Source: Methanospirillum hungatei
GTDB lineage: Archaea; Halobacteriota; Methanomicrobia; Methanomicrobiales; Methanospirillaceae
Length of the DNA: 11,320 nucleotides
Reading direction: 5' to 3'
Assembly (NCBI RefSeq): GCF_020216685.1
Contig: NZ_JAIWNS010000096.1
Coordinates: 1-11,320, forward strand
Made by a program: the position numbers and the translations under genes. Positions 1-7,553 of this stretch are shown here, one piece after another. The notes under the pieces were generated by a model that saw only the letters and a list, made by a program, of their open reading frames with translations, was not told the DNA's origin and did not search any database. Position 1 is the stretch's first letter, and each line of letters opens with the position of its first letter.

Positions 1-387
1 ACCGAGATGTTTCCAAATCGTATTGCTGTATTTTTTTCCATCCTCTCAAAATATAATCAGGTTTGTCCTGAAGAATTGCGTCTCTCTCTAAATCGCGATG
101 ACTTTGGGAGATACCTCCTGGAATCTCCTCATCCCCAGACATACAGGACTCACTCTGTCTTAACGAATACCATATATGATACAAAAAAACAGCATCACCG
201 TCCTATTTTTAAACAAGGATTTACCGGAACATGCCACTATAGTTTCACCAGTGATGCTCCCGCAGCAATTCAAAACGCCTCTCTTATTCTTGCCTATTTT
301 GCAGAATATTGTGGTGTTGGATCAAGTGTATCACGGGGATGTGGTCAGGTAACCGTATCTGTAGTAGAGGAATCCTATGAGAACTAA
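1..387 (+). CDS. cas6: Cas6 crRNA-processing endonuclease, C-terminal part (5' end outside window)
   Basis: The frame is open from the first base to a TAA at 385-387, so this is the 3' part of a longer gene; the ATG at position 7 is probably internal. The visible 128 codons end in the glycine-rich signature GVGSSVSRGCGQV (313-351), the C-terminal RNA-binding loop typical of RAMP-fold Cas6 proteins. It is preceded by a GFTG turn and a helix (AAIQNASLILAYFAEY), as in the second ferredoxin-like fold of Cas6. Cas6 proteins cut the repeat RNA eight bases from its 3' end to give crRNAs. The N-terminal half, where a catalytic histidine would be expected, lies outside the window, so activity cannot be judged. 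The stop overlaps the cas10d start by 11 bases, which implies translational coupling. Family call is from motif and context. Confidence 0.85.
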   Translation, partial: TEMFPNRIAVFFSILSKYNQVCPEELRLSLNRDDFGRYLLESPHPQTYRTHSVLTNTIYDTKKQHHRPIFKQGFTGTCHYSFTSDAPAAIQNASLILAYFAEYCGVGSSVSRGCGQVTVSVVEESYEN

Positions 388-3300
388 AAAAATTACATCG
401 GTATTTTCCCATGACATGTTGTTTGGGGAAGGGCACGACGATCATGGAGATATTCAGGATGATTATGATCTGCTCCTGTATGAATATTTTAAGACGATCG
501 ACCATCCGCTTCGAACTTCAAAATATGCTTATATGCCGGCAAAGAGTGTTGAATTCGGCAAGACCGACCAGCCAATGATAAATCATGTCCGGAATGGAAT
601 TCAGGCACTCATTGAACTGAACAAAACGCTTCTTCAAAGTGGTTCTTCACATTATCTCCCTGTCTTAAAATTGCGGGAGGTAATCGCCCTCTTTTCCATT
701 CATGATCTTCATAAAACGATCGGAAAAGACTGGAGAGAGCAGTTTGATCTGGATGAAGATGAGGTGATGAGTTTTGCACATGCCATTCAGGCTGATATTT
801 TTGCTCCAGCACTTACGCCAAACGATTTTCTCTCCGTTGCTGTTGCAACACACCCGACGCAGGGATTTCATGGTGATCTGTCACAATCATTTATACAATA
901 TAAAACGTGGGTTTTGCTTGCGGATATTTTTGCAAGTCTTGAAATGCCAGTTGTTACAGAGGGAATGAAGAAACATATAGCCTTTATAGATGCGGGAAAG
1001 ACCTTTTATTATCATACATTTTCTGAATCAATTGGCCTGCTTTCCAACCTTGTACATGCTGCAGTGTCAGAGTGGGCAAAACAATATGCACTCTTCCCAC
1101 TGTTGTTTTTTGAAAAGGGAGTAATCTACCTGGGGGATAAAAATTGTAGTCTTGAATTTACTAAATCAGGTCAGATTGAAGAGATCTATCAGGAACTTAA
1201 GAAAAAGATCCAGTCCTCTCATGAATCACTGTCAAGAGCGGAGACGCTTCAGAAATATATCCAGGTACAAGGTTCAAAAGGTCTTTTTTCAGTTGAAGAG
1301 TCTTTTTTCTTTTATTCAGGTATTCACACCGTCATAAAAGCATTTCTCGCTGCTGCAGTGATGACTAGTGAAAAGGATAATTCCGGAAATTTTGAGATAG
1401 ATACTTCTACTCCTTCTCTGACTCTCAATAAATCAGATCTTGAGATGCAGTATCCTCCTGCTGAAGTGATTGATGTCCCAGCTCACTTCATCAAAAGTAT
1501 ATCAGTTAACGGAAATGTCATCCCTGTATCAGATGTCAGGATTATCTGCCATGGTGAAGAGAGAAAAGCAAAGAAGTATACTCTCGTGCCGGATTCTGTC
1601 TTTGTTGGAGAAGAAGAGGTTTTTGGGCTGATTACCATTACTGGAATCGGGCTCATGCCAAGTATGGTAGGATATCGTTCTCACATCCTTTCCGATTTTG
1701 GTGTTGACATCGGTTGGGATGAGTCAATCATCCCTCTTGCACGAGCAGTATCAGGAATAAGAAAAGATATAATAACAGAACTAATCAAATCCGGCTCTCT
1801 TCCGACCGATGATCCACTGCTTGAGACGTGCAGGTTGTTTCAGATCAATGAAGACCTTACTCAAAAGATGGTTACGTATGCATTGGAGCATCGGGGTCAG
1901 GATCACCATTCTGTAGGGGGTTTTTGGAATTATTCGTATGCTATTGCACGTGATCTGCTTGACCGGGAGGTTAACGGGATAGCGTTCTCACAGATTGCAT
2001 CAATTCAAGAGAAGATTTCTTATCTGAATGCCCTGGTTGATGAGTATCTTTCTACTATTTCTCAAGAGAAGCTGGAAAAGTTTGAGTCTGCTATCCTCTA
2101 TCCCTACAAAGAAAAACTTCTGGTATGGCTCTGTGAGAATCTGAGTATCAATGGATCGATGCTCTATGGCTCGTTCGAGAATAAAACCAATAAGTTTCAG
2201 GCATATTGTAAGGGGAGTGGCATCTGTCGTCTGACCAATGATACACCTTATGATAAAGAACGGAAGACGACCTCAATGGATGTGAGTATGCTCAAATACA
2301 GTTTCTCAAACCGGGTTCCCATCGGTTCAAGTGAGCCGAGTCTATATGTATCAGTTCCTGTCCAGATTGAACTGGGACTTCGATCCATCGGTCATGGAAT
2401 TCGGAAAGGTTCTGATAAAATATACTTCAGACTTATTCCTGATTATCATTTCAGTCATACAACAGCCAGTATCTTTAGTCAGTTTGCAAATTATTTTGAT
2501 GGCGATTCTGGAACGAGAATACTTGATTTAGCCAGGGAATTTTTAAGAGAGGGCCTACCTTCCGAGGATTCAATAGTCGGGCTTTTAATTGCTGAAACCG
2601 GCAGGAAAAACATCTGTCAATATGCAGGGCTCGGCTTTTCTTATCAGAATTCCACGTTTGATTTTGTTTTTAACAAAAAAAGAAATGGAGATGGAGAGTA
2701 TTGGTTTTTTGCGTCGTATCTTGCATTAATTCTGGCGTATGTTACCGGTTGCAGGGTTATAGCCGGTGAAAACCCGATCTGTATGACCAGTGGTGATGAG
2801 TTCTCAGAGTTTGTTCTGCTGGAGGCCCCTCATGTAGCAATTAAAAGAATTTTTTCAGACAGAATCAGATTGTCAGATCTTAAAAAGACACTCTTGACAG
2901 CATCCCTGATCATCTCTATGGGATATGAGATTCGAATGGATGATGCAGCTTTTGTCCGATTTTTACAGACATTCCGAAATCATCCGTTCCCAGGGAGTAC
3001 GTTATTGAAACAGATCAGGCGGGTATACGAGCAGGATAAAAAGAAAGGTGGTATGGGTGGTTTTGTTAATAGCGCCAGAGGCTGGCGAAAAGTGGATGGA
3101 GAGATTATCAGATCAGAGTATCCTGGCTTTATTTTCCAGGCCGTGAAACTTGACACCTTTGGAGAAGACCCTATGGCAGTAGCATCAATTCATGAACTTG
3201 CCCGTCTTGGGCTTAGTGTAGCGATTCCCAGGAATTATGAACCCCATAAAGTGGAGAAACTATTTCGGGAATCTGTTAAAGCAATTCTTGGAAAGAGGGG

Positions 3301-3619
3301 ATCTCAGTATCCCCGTGAGGATTATGTGGACGCAGTAAGTGGGAGACTATTAAAAATGATAAAGCGTGCTGGAGATGATCAGTTCTCACGAACTCAGGGA
3401 CTATATAACTTTAGTCTGGTTGTATCATATGCAGAGTATTTCGTGGATCATATCTTCTATCAGTTAGCTTCAGGCGACCCTGGAAAACTAAAGCGTGCTG
3501 CAAATGATCTTGCTGATGGATTCTATTCAGCCACTCTGCAGCTAAGGGAAGAGTACTATGAATCACGAAGAGAGACATCCGAATCAGAACAAGATGTGAC
3601 ATCAGAACAGGAGAACTAA
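377..3619 (+). CDS. cas10d: Cas10d (Csc3), type I-D large subunit with N-terminal HD nuclease domain
   Basis: This 1080-residue protein is the large subunit of the type I-D interference complex. The N-terminal region shows an HD phosphohydrolase pattern: H70 (NHVRNG), H109-D110 (FSIHDLHK, bases 701-706), then H159 and H165 (THPTQGFHGD). In I-D systems the HD nuclease sits here rather than on Cas3, and the cas3' gene downstream indeed lacks it. A cysteine pair C611-x5-C617 may be the remnant of a zinc-binding element. In the palm-like region no canonical GGDD cyclase motif is seen; the nearest string is SGDEF (residues 805-809), so cyclic oligoadenylate synthesis is unlikely. The C-terminal ~150 residues are mostly helical with an acidic tail and match the expected small-subunit region (see internal start). 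Start ATG 377 has GAGG at 367-370, six bases upstream. The stop is two bases before the csc2 start. The gene overlaps cas6 by 11 bases. Confidence 0.93.
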   Translation: MRTKKITSVFSHDMLFGEGHDDHGDIQDDYDLLLYEYFKTIDHPLRTSKYAYMPAKSVEFGKTDQPMINHVRNGIQALIELNKTLLQSGSSHYLPVLKLREVIALFSIHDLHKTIGKDWREQFDLDEDEVMSFAHAIQADIFAPALTPNDFLSVAVATHPTQGFHGDLSQSFIQYKTWVLLADIFASLEMPVVTEGMKKHIAFIDAGKTFYYHTFSESIGLLSNLVHAAVSEWAKQYALFPLLFFEKGVIYLGDKNCSLEFTKSGQIEEIYQELKKKIQSSHESLSRAETLQKYIQVQGSKGLFSVEESFFFYSGIHTVIKAFLAAAVMTSEKDNSGNFEIDTSTPSLTLNKSDLEMQYPPAEVIDVPAHFIKSISVNGNVIPVSDVRIICHGEERKAKKYTLVPDSVFVGEEEVFGLITITGIGLMPSMVGYRSHILSDFGVDIGWDESIIPLARAVSGIRKDIITELIKSGSLPTDDPLLETCRLFQINEDLTQKMVTYALEHRGQDHHSVGGFWNYSYAIARDLLDREVNGIAFSQIASIQEKISYLNALVDEYLSTISQEKLEKFESAILYPYKEKLLVWLCENLSINGSMLYGSFENKTNKFQAYCKGSGICRLTNDTPYDKERKTTSMDVSMLKYSFSNRVPIGSSEPSLYVSVPVQIELGLRSIGHGIRKGSDKIYFRLIPDYHFSHTTASIFSQFANYFDGDSGTRILDLAREFLREGLPSEDSIVGLLIAETGRKNICQYAGLGFSYQNSTFDFVFNKKRNGDGEYWFFASYLALILAYVTGCRVIAGENPICMTSGDEFSEFVLLEAPHVAIKRIFSDRIRLSDLKKTLLTASLIISMGYEIRMDDAAFVRFLQTFRNHPFPGSTLLKQIRRVYEQDKKKGGMGGFVNSARGWRKVDGEIIRSEYPGFIFQAVKLDTFGEDPMAVASIHELARLGLSVAIPRNYEPHKVEKLFRESVKAILGKRGSQYPREDYVDAVSGRLLKMIKRAGDDQFSRTQGLYNFSLVVSYAEYFVDHIFYQLASGDPGKLKRAANDLADGFYSATLQLREEYYESRRETSESEQDVTSEQEN
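3161..3164 (+). promoter_or_regulatory. Internal Shine-Dalgarno inside cas10d
   Basis: GGAG sits eight bases before an in-frame ATG at 3173 (cas10d codon 933). The spacing is ideal for initiation and similar to the SD elements before the other genes of the operon. It decides the proposed start of the separately translated small subunit. The sequence is direct observation; its use is inferred. Confidence 0.55.
3173..3619 (+). CDS. cas11d: Predicted Cas11d small subunit, translated from an internal start in cas10d
   Basis: An ATG in the cas10d frame (codon 933) with GGAG eight bases upstream would give a 148-residue protein beginning MAVASIHELARLGL and ending at the cas10d stop. The product is predicted to be almost wholly alpha-helical, with long amphipathic stretches (VEKLFRESVKAIL; LVVSYAEYFVDHIFYQLA; LKRAANDLADGFYSATLQL) and a charged acidic tail. 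That is the size and character of Cas11 small subunits, which line the crRNA-DNA hybrid in Cascade-like complexes. Internal translation of Cas11d from cas10d has been shown experimentally in a cyanobacterial I-D system, and no separate small-subunit gene is present among the effector genes visible here. Another in-frame ATG at 3053 has its purine-rich element only two bases away and is a poorer candidate. Expression is inferred. Confidence 0.6.
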   Translation: MAVASIHELARLGLSVAIPRNYEPHKVEKLFRESVKAILGKRGSQYPREDYVDAVSGRLLKMIKRAGDDQFSRTQGLYNFSLVVSYAEYFVDHIFYQLASGDPGKLKRAANDLADGFYSATLQLREEYYESRRETSESEQDVTSEQEN

Positions 3620-3621
3620 TT

Positions 3622-4629
3622 ATGGCAGATAAAGCAATCCAGTCATTTTATGAGAGTATTAAACCCTATACTCTGGAAAAGCCGGAGAGAAAACCAAAAC
3701 AGAATTATGTCAGTATTCTTATCCTTCGCGAGCTGCAGAGTGCTGCACGGTTCACAACCGATGGAACTGAAGCAAACTCATCCATCATTCGGATTGGAGA
3801 TGAGGAAGTAACCGTCGGTAAACTTTTTGGGAGAAAACAGGTTGCGAGTGACAGGCGGATAGCAAAAGCATTACAACGGGATCTGATCGCTGAAAAGATG
3901 AACTCCTTTTACAAGAAAGGTGGTTGGAGTGGGTGCTCGATGGAAGTGACGAAGATGTGTCAGAAATGCCCTGAATGTGCACTGTTTGGGAGTGCTGCAT
4001 CAGAAGGGGAGATGAGTGTCACATCTCGGGTCATGTATGATGAAGCCTATACCATTCGAGGTATTAATTCAGTAGTAGAAGAGTTCTTTCAGAATGCTCC
4101 GGGTGATGATTATGCAAAGAAAGCAACATCAGGGATCCGTGAACCTGATTTCTTTAAGGAAGGGACGTTATTTCCCTGTGTGGTCACATTACGTGATGTA
4201 ACCTGTGAAGAGGTCTTGTTCTTCCTCAACATTACCGACAGAAATACCCGGTATGGTGCGACCGGGACACGGTTTGGTAAGACGAGAAACCATATTCTTG
4301 GGGTTTTTGCCTCAAATCGTGAAGGCCCTTCAAGTCTTGAAATTTCACGGGGTATCGCATTACGACTTGCCGGAGGTGATGAAGTACATCTGCCTGATTC
4401 AGAATCGTTAAAGAGGGTCTTAGAACTTGACAGTCTGCCCCTTCATGATGTGAAAAAGAGTGCTCTGGAAGCGTATCAATACCTATTGAAGATGCATAGG
4501 ATAGCCGGGATTGAACTTGGAGAGTCAGAGGTGGCTGATCTTCTTGACGCAATGAAGGATGATGCAGTCATAAAAGAAATTCTGATCACTCAGATTGATA
4601 AAATATCTGATTTCCTTGCGGATCAATAA
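3622..4629 (+). CDS. csc2: Csc2, Cas7-family backbone subunit of type I-D complex
   Basis: The 335-residue protein matches the Csc2 (Cas7d) family in length and layout. Cas7-type subunits polymerise along the crRNA spacer and form the helical backbone of the effector complex. An early segment (NYVSILILRELQSAARFTTDGTE) looks like the first RRM strand and helix. A cysteine cluster C105, C113, C116 and C119 (C-x7-C-x2-C-x2-C) fits the zinc-binding insertion known in Csc2. It is followed by LFGSAASEGEMSVTSRV, a Cas7-like segment after the zinc site. RNTRYGATGTRFGKTRNHILG (in two parts, around residues 207-227) is a glycine- and arginine-rich stretch suited to RNA contact. Start ATG 3622 is two bases after the cas10d stop, with AGGAG at 3609-3613. 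It is the second effector-complex gene of the operon, followed 17 bases later by csc1. Confidence 0.93.
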   Translation: MADKAIQSFYESIKPYTLEKPERKPKQNYVSILILRELQSAARFTTDGTEANSSIIRIGDEEVTVGKLFGRKQVASDRRIAKALQRDLIAEKMNSFYKKGGWSGCSMEVTKMCQKCPECALFGSAASEGEMSVTSRVMYDEAYTIRGINSVVEEFFQNAPGDDYAKKATSGIREPDFFKEGTLFPCVVTLRDVTCEEVLFFLNITDRNTRYGATGTRFGKTRNHILGVFASNREGPSSLEISRGIALRLAGGDEVHLPDSESLKRVLELDSLPLHDVKKSALEAYQYLLKMHRIAGIELGESEVADLLDAMKDDAVIKEILITQIDKISDFLADQ

Positions 4630-4646
4630 CGGGTCCGGAGTGGCGT

Positions 4647-5381
4647 ATGAACAACCAGTCTTCAGTCAGAGCGTTTGAAGGGGTTCTTGAGATGATGAGC
4701 GAACTCTTCTTCGCCTCTCTTGAACCGGGGAATAACTATACAACCAGACCCCTTATACTGAATACTGCTCTGTATTATGCTCTCGGGTACTGTAGTGGCA
4801 GATATGTGAATGTTCCAGTAAAGAAAGGTTCTGCAAAACAAAATCCTACCTATGTTGAAGATACGACATCTTTTTACTCAAATCTCTATGTTTCTCCTGC
4901 AAAACCAGTAAACAACATCAGATTTGCGAGTGAGATTACCAATGCGAGAAGTGATGAGTATATTCAATACAACACCTATGAAAAGCAGATGAATTCTCCA
5001 ACCGGGAAATATGGGGTGCGGAAACAGATCCTTCCTGGTGGAAAATTTGTCTTCTTTGTCCTCTCCTTTGATGGGAATGAACCTGATCTTCCGGCATATA
5101 TCAGACTTGGTAAGAAGCGGAGTAAAGCCTCTGTTATCTGGTCAGAATGTCCTGTCACGAGAAAAAAGGGGTCATATATACTGAATCATCCGGTACTGGT
5201 TGATGATCTGACTCAGATTCCCTCTCGTGATATTTCGTTTAAACGAATGCAGCCATTTGATGTGATTGAACGGGGTGGTTTTGAGGGAGAATACATTCAG
5301 ATACAGAGAGGGGGAAAAGAGAAGAAGGAAGATGTTGTTTTTCCAGCTTCTATCAGGTTTTTACAAAGGATTCGTTCATGA
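4647..5381 (+). CDS. csc1: Csc1, Cas5-family subunit of type I-D complex
   Basis: This 244-residue protein fits Csc1 (Cas5d), which caps the 5' handle end of the crRNA and contacts Cas10d. Supporting features are its place directly after csc2 and a RAMP-like pattern of strands and short helices. The segment DLPAYIRLGKKRSKASV near residue 150 matches the conserved Csc1 region in which a basic, glycine-containing loop follows P-x-Y-I-R-L-G. A Cas5 thumb-like region cannot be placed by eye. Start ATG 4647 has GGAG at 4637-4640, six bases upstream. Its TGA stop (5379-5381) overlaps the ATG of cas3' in an ATGA arrangement, so the two are probably translationally coupled. No unusual features are seen in the frame. 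Confidence 0.88.
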   Translation: MNNQSSVRAFEGVLEMMSELFFASLEPGNNYTTRPLILNTALYYALGYCSGRYVNVPVKKGSAKQNPTYVEDTTSFYSNLYVSPAKPVNNIRFASEITNARSDEYIQYNTYEKQMNSPTGKYGVRKQILPGGKFVFFVLSFDGNEPDLPAYIRLGKKRSKASVIWSECPVTRKKGSYILNHPVLVDDLTQIPSRDISFKRMQPFDVIERGGFEGEYIQIQRGGKEKKEDVVFPASIRFLQRIRS

Positions 5382-7456
5382 TAATTGAAGGGTTATCCAT
5401 TCCGAGGTATGATGCAGAGCCACTGCGGGAACCATTTCTCCCGTATGGTCACCAAATTACGACTCGTGCGGTCATGAAAGAGAAGGACAACTTTTTTCTG
5501 TTTATTACGGCTCCAACCGGTGCAGGAAAGACTGAATCGTGGGTTGTCCCGGCACTCACCGGGGGGGATAAAGGCGTTGTTTTTGCATTATATCCGACAA
5601 ATGCTCTTGCTCTGGATCAGTACAAGACAATTTCATCCTTACGTGATATCCTCGCTCCTTCCCGTCAGGTTGAGTTTTTGGATTCTGAACGGTTAGCGAC
5701 CTTACGGTATGAGTATCCGGTCAGAGTATCGAAAGGTGAGGTGATTACGCACATTCTTCAGAGGATGTCTGCACAGGGTGGGGGTATTATTGTAACCAAT
5801 CCGGATATCTTTGTCCTTGCGTTAAAGAATGTGTTTATTGATCCCTATGTTGAGAGTGCGGTCAGGACCTGTGTCAGTTCCGTGATCTTTGATGAATTTC
5901 ATCTCTATGATCTGAAACAGACTGATTTCCTCCTCTTCCTCTTTGATGATCTGATCTCGTCAGAGCATTGCTCTATTCGGAAATTTGTCTTCCTCTCTGC
6001 TACTCCATCAGAGGGAATGATAGAGAAGATCAGGGACGTGATTGGTGGGGATCTTATCATTGCAGATGAATTTTGTGATGAGAAGGTGGTTGATCAGCGG
6101 CTTATTCTTCCTCCGGTTGAGATGTTCTTTCTCCCGGCTAAGAAGTTCTCGTCAGGGGAGATATTTCTCTCTCGCTTCTCTGAATTTGAGCCGTTTTTAT
6201 CCGGTGTTCGCACTGGAATTATCTTTGACAGTGCTATCGAGGTTGCTGTTGTCAGTGAGTTTTTACGGACCAACACGTCCTACCGGGTCTGTGAGCAGAG
6301 CGGGTTTAGAAAGGACTCAATGGATGAACCATTTGATATTCTCGTAGGAAATAAAGCGGTTGAAGTAGGGATTGATTTTAAAGGTGATTATTCAATTCAG
6401 CACCTTATCTTCTCTGCCTTCTCTGTGAGCGAATTTCTTCAGCGGTTTGGAAGACTTCGAAACCCTGACCCTGAAATTTTGTATCGGGCTATCTGCTTTG
6501 CTCCAGAGTCTGTCTGTTCATATTTCTCTCAATATGAATCGATTTCGAGGAGTCAACTCAAGGATGGACTGGAACGGACGATGCGGGATTCACGGGTCTA
6601 CACGAGTTTTCGGTGGAGATGGGGATTTTTGGAGGCATGGGAGTATATCTGTCACCGGGCCTATGGTTACCTGGCTTCAGATATTATTCAGTGTCGGGAG
6701 AAGAAGGGTTTTCTCTCTAAAACCGGCGGTATGACTACGAAAACCCGTGAAGAATACCTGGTTGAATCTGCCAATCGGATGTACCAGCATTATTTTTCTG
6801 ATATTTCTCTGGATCCTCGCTCCATCTCCCCGTTTCTCATTCCTCTTGATAAGGCAAAGGATTCAGTTCTGGATATTATGGCCGAACTGAGCCCGTTTCG
6901 AGGAGGGGGCTTTTCGGTTGTGATCTATTATGAGCCCTCCGGAAAGATTCAGCAGTATGATCTCTTCTTTCTGCTCCGGTGGACCGAGATTGAATTTCTC
7001 AGATGTGAGGCGTTTGTGAAAAAAGTGCCTGAAGATCTCCGGTCCTCAATTAAGAATTATGAGACCGGGACCATTGGATTTGCCTATGTCACGGGTATGC
7101 GTACAAAGCCCCGTTCTGTCAGATTGGAAGGAAAGGTGTTAGATCAGATCTGTCTTCCTGAGGAGAGACGTATCCCTTGCAAGGAGAGGGGTCTGTTTCC
7201 TGTGGTAAAGGATGATGACAAGAGACCGATTCCGGGTCTTTCGCTTATTGAGCGGGAACTCATGGTAAAAGGAGTCTTCTGCCGGTATCTTGATCTGTCA
7301 GCGTATCAATCTAGAAAATACTATGAATTGGGTGATTACGCCTCTTTAATCCCATATAAAGATGGGAGTCTTGCAATTGGTCAGGATGCATTCATAGCAG
7401 ACTGTGCTGTAGCGGAGAGTCTTTCTTATGAGAGATTTCTCCCTTCAATTCTGTAA
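5378..7456 (+). CDS. cas3': Cas3' superfamily 2 helicase lacking HD domain
   Basis: This 692-residue protein is a DExD/H-box SF2 helicase that starts directly with the helicase core. Motifs in order: a Q-like PYGHQ (22-26), Walker A APTGAGKT (45-52), motif Ia-like LYPTNALALDQ (71-81), motif II DEFH (172-175) and motif III SAT (207-209). Next come motif V VGNKAVEVGIDF (323-334) and motif VI QRFGRLRNP (355-363), so both RecA-like halves look intact. There is no N-terminal HD domain, which agrees with the HD nuclease on Cas10d; this split is diagnostic of type I-D. The enzyme is expected to be recruited to the R-loop and unwind target DNA for cleavage by Cas10d. The C-terminal ~300 residues are not assigned. 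The start overlaps the csc1 stop by four bases, with AAAGGA at 5365-5370. A run of six T follows the stop. Confidence 0.92.
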   Translation: MIIEGLSIPRYDAEPLREPFLPYGHQITTRAVMKEKDNFFLFITAPTGAGKTESWVVPALTGGDKGVVFALYPTNALALDQYKTISSLRDILAPSRQVEFLDSERLATLRYEYPVRVSKGEVITHILQRMSAQGGGIIVTNPDIFVLALKNVFIDPYVESAVRTCVSSVIFDEFHLYDLKQTDFLLFLFDDLISSEHCSIRKFVFLSATPSEGMIEKIRDVIGGDLIIADEFCDEKVVDQRLILPPVEMFFLPAKKFSSGEIFLSRFSEFEPFLSGVRTGIIFDSAIEVAVVSEFLRTNTSYRVCEQSGFRKDSMDEPFDILVGNKAVEVGIDFKGDYSIQHLIFSAFSVSEFLQRFGRLRNPDPEILYRAICFAPESVCSYFSQYESISRSQLKDGLERTMRDSRVYTSFRWRWGFLEAWEYICHRAYGYLASDIIQCREKKGFLSKTGGMTTKTREEYLVESANRMYQHYFSDISLDPRSISPFLIPLDKAKDSVLDIMAELSPFRGGGFSVVIYYEPSGKIQQYDLFFLLRWTEIEFLRCEAFVKKVPEDLRSSIKNYETGTIGFAYVTGMRTKPRSVRLEGKVLDQICLPEERRIPCKERGLFPVVKDDDKRPIPGLSLIERELMVKGVFCRYLDLSAYQSRKYYELGDYASLIPYKDGSLAIGQDAFIADCAVAESLSYERFLPSIL

Positions 7457-7462
7457 TTTTTT
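7457..7462 (+). terminator. Oligo-T run after cas3', possible archaeal terminator
   Basis: Six consecutive T residues immediately follow the TAA stop of cas3'. Archaeal RNA polymerase can terminate at oligo-T tracts without a hairpin. This is the first gap of more than 20 bases in the locus, so the effector genes and the lipoprotein-cas4-cas1-cas2 genes may be separate transcripts. A short T run alone is weak evidence. Confidence 0.35.
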
Positions 7463-7486
7463 AGAAAACCCATTAGGAATTGATTT
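7463..7486 (+). repeat. Degenerate solitary CRISPR repeat-like unit (3' 24 bases)
   Basis: Aligned without gaps to positions 14-37 of the array repeat, 19 of 24 bases agree. An exact block AGAAAACCC is followed by two mismatches in the loop, then TAGG, one mismatch, and ATTGA with an altered end. The matching part is the region a Cas6 enzyme needs: a short C/G-flanked stem-loop and the eight-base handle (here ATTGATTT, in the array ATTGAAAT). The first 13 bases of the repeat have no counterpart. The strand is the same as the array, and the element lies in the only sizeable gap between cas genes. The resemblance is seen directly; function as a solitary repeat unit or crRNA-like RNA is inference. 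Confidence 0.45.
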
Positions 7487-7522
7487 AACCTTCATCCAGG
7501 CTTTGGTTTGCCGGGATACTGC

Positions 7523-7553
7523 AGAAAACGCTTCAGCGTGTGGTGATTGAAAT
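7523..7553 (+). promoter_or_regulatory. Hairpin plus exact repeat-end sequence at the lipoprotein start
   Basis: Bases 7528-7531 pair with 7536-7539 (ACGC/GCGT, loop TTCA) to form a short hairpin, preceded by AGAAAAC (7523-7529), which also occurs in the CRISPR repeat. After the hairpin, GATTGAAAT (7545-7553) is identical to the last nine bases of the repeat and runs into the ATG at 7552. The GGTGA Shine-Dalgarno at 7542-7546 lies in the same stretch. GATTGAA is a frequent string in this genome's coding DNA, so the match may be chance. The hairpin could instead modulate ribosome access. Confidence 0.3.

Noticed and set aside
3044..3055. Alternative internal start in cas10d at ATG 3053 after AAAGGTG
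   Set aside because: The purine element ends only two bases from the ATG; the site at 3161/3173 has much better spacing and gives a more typical small-subunit length.
4232..4552. 106-codon open frame on the minus strand within csc2
   Set aside because: Lies wholly antisense to a well-supported gene, with no recognisable domain; a shadow of the coding strand.
6042..6347. 101-codon open frame on the plus strand within cas3'
   Set aside because: Out of frame with the helicase motifs and arginine/leucine/serine-rich, as expected of a shadow frame.
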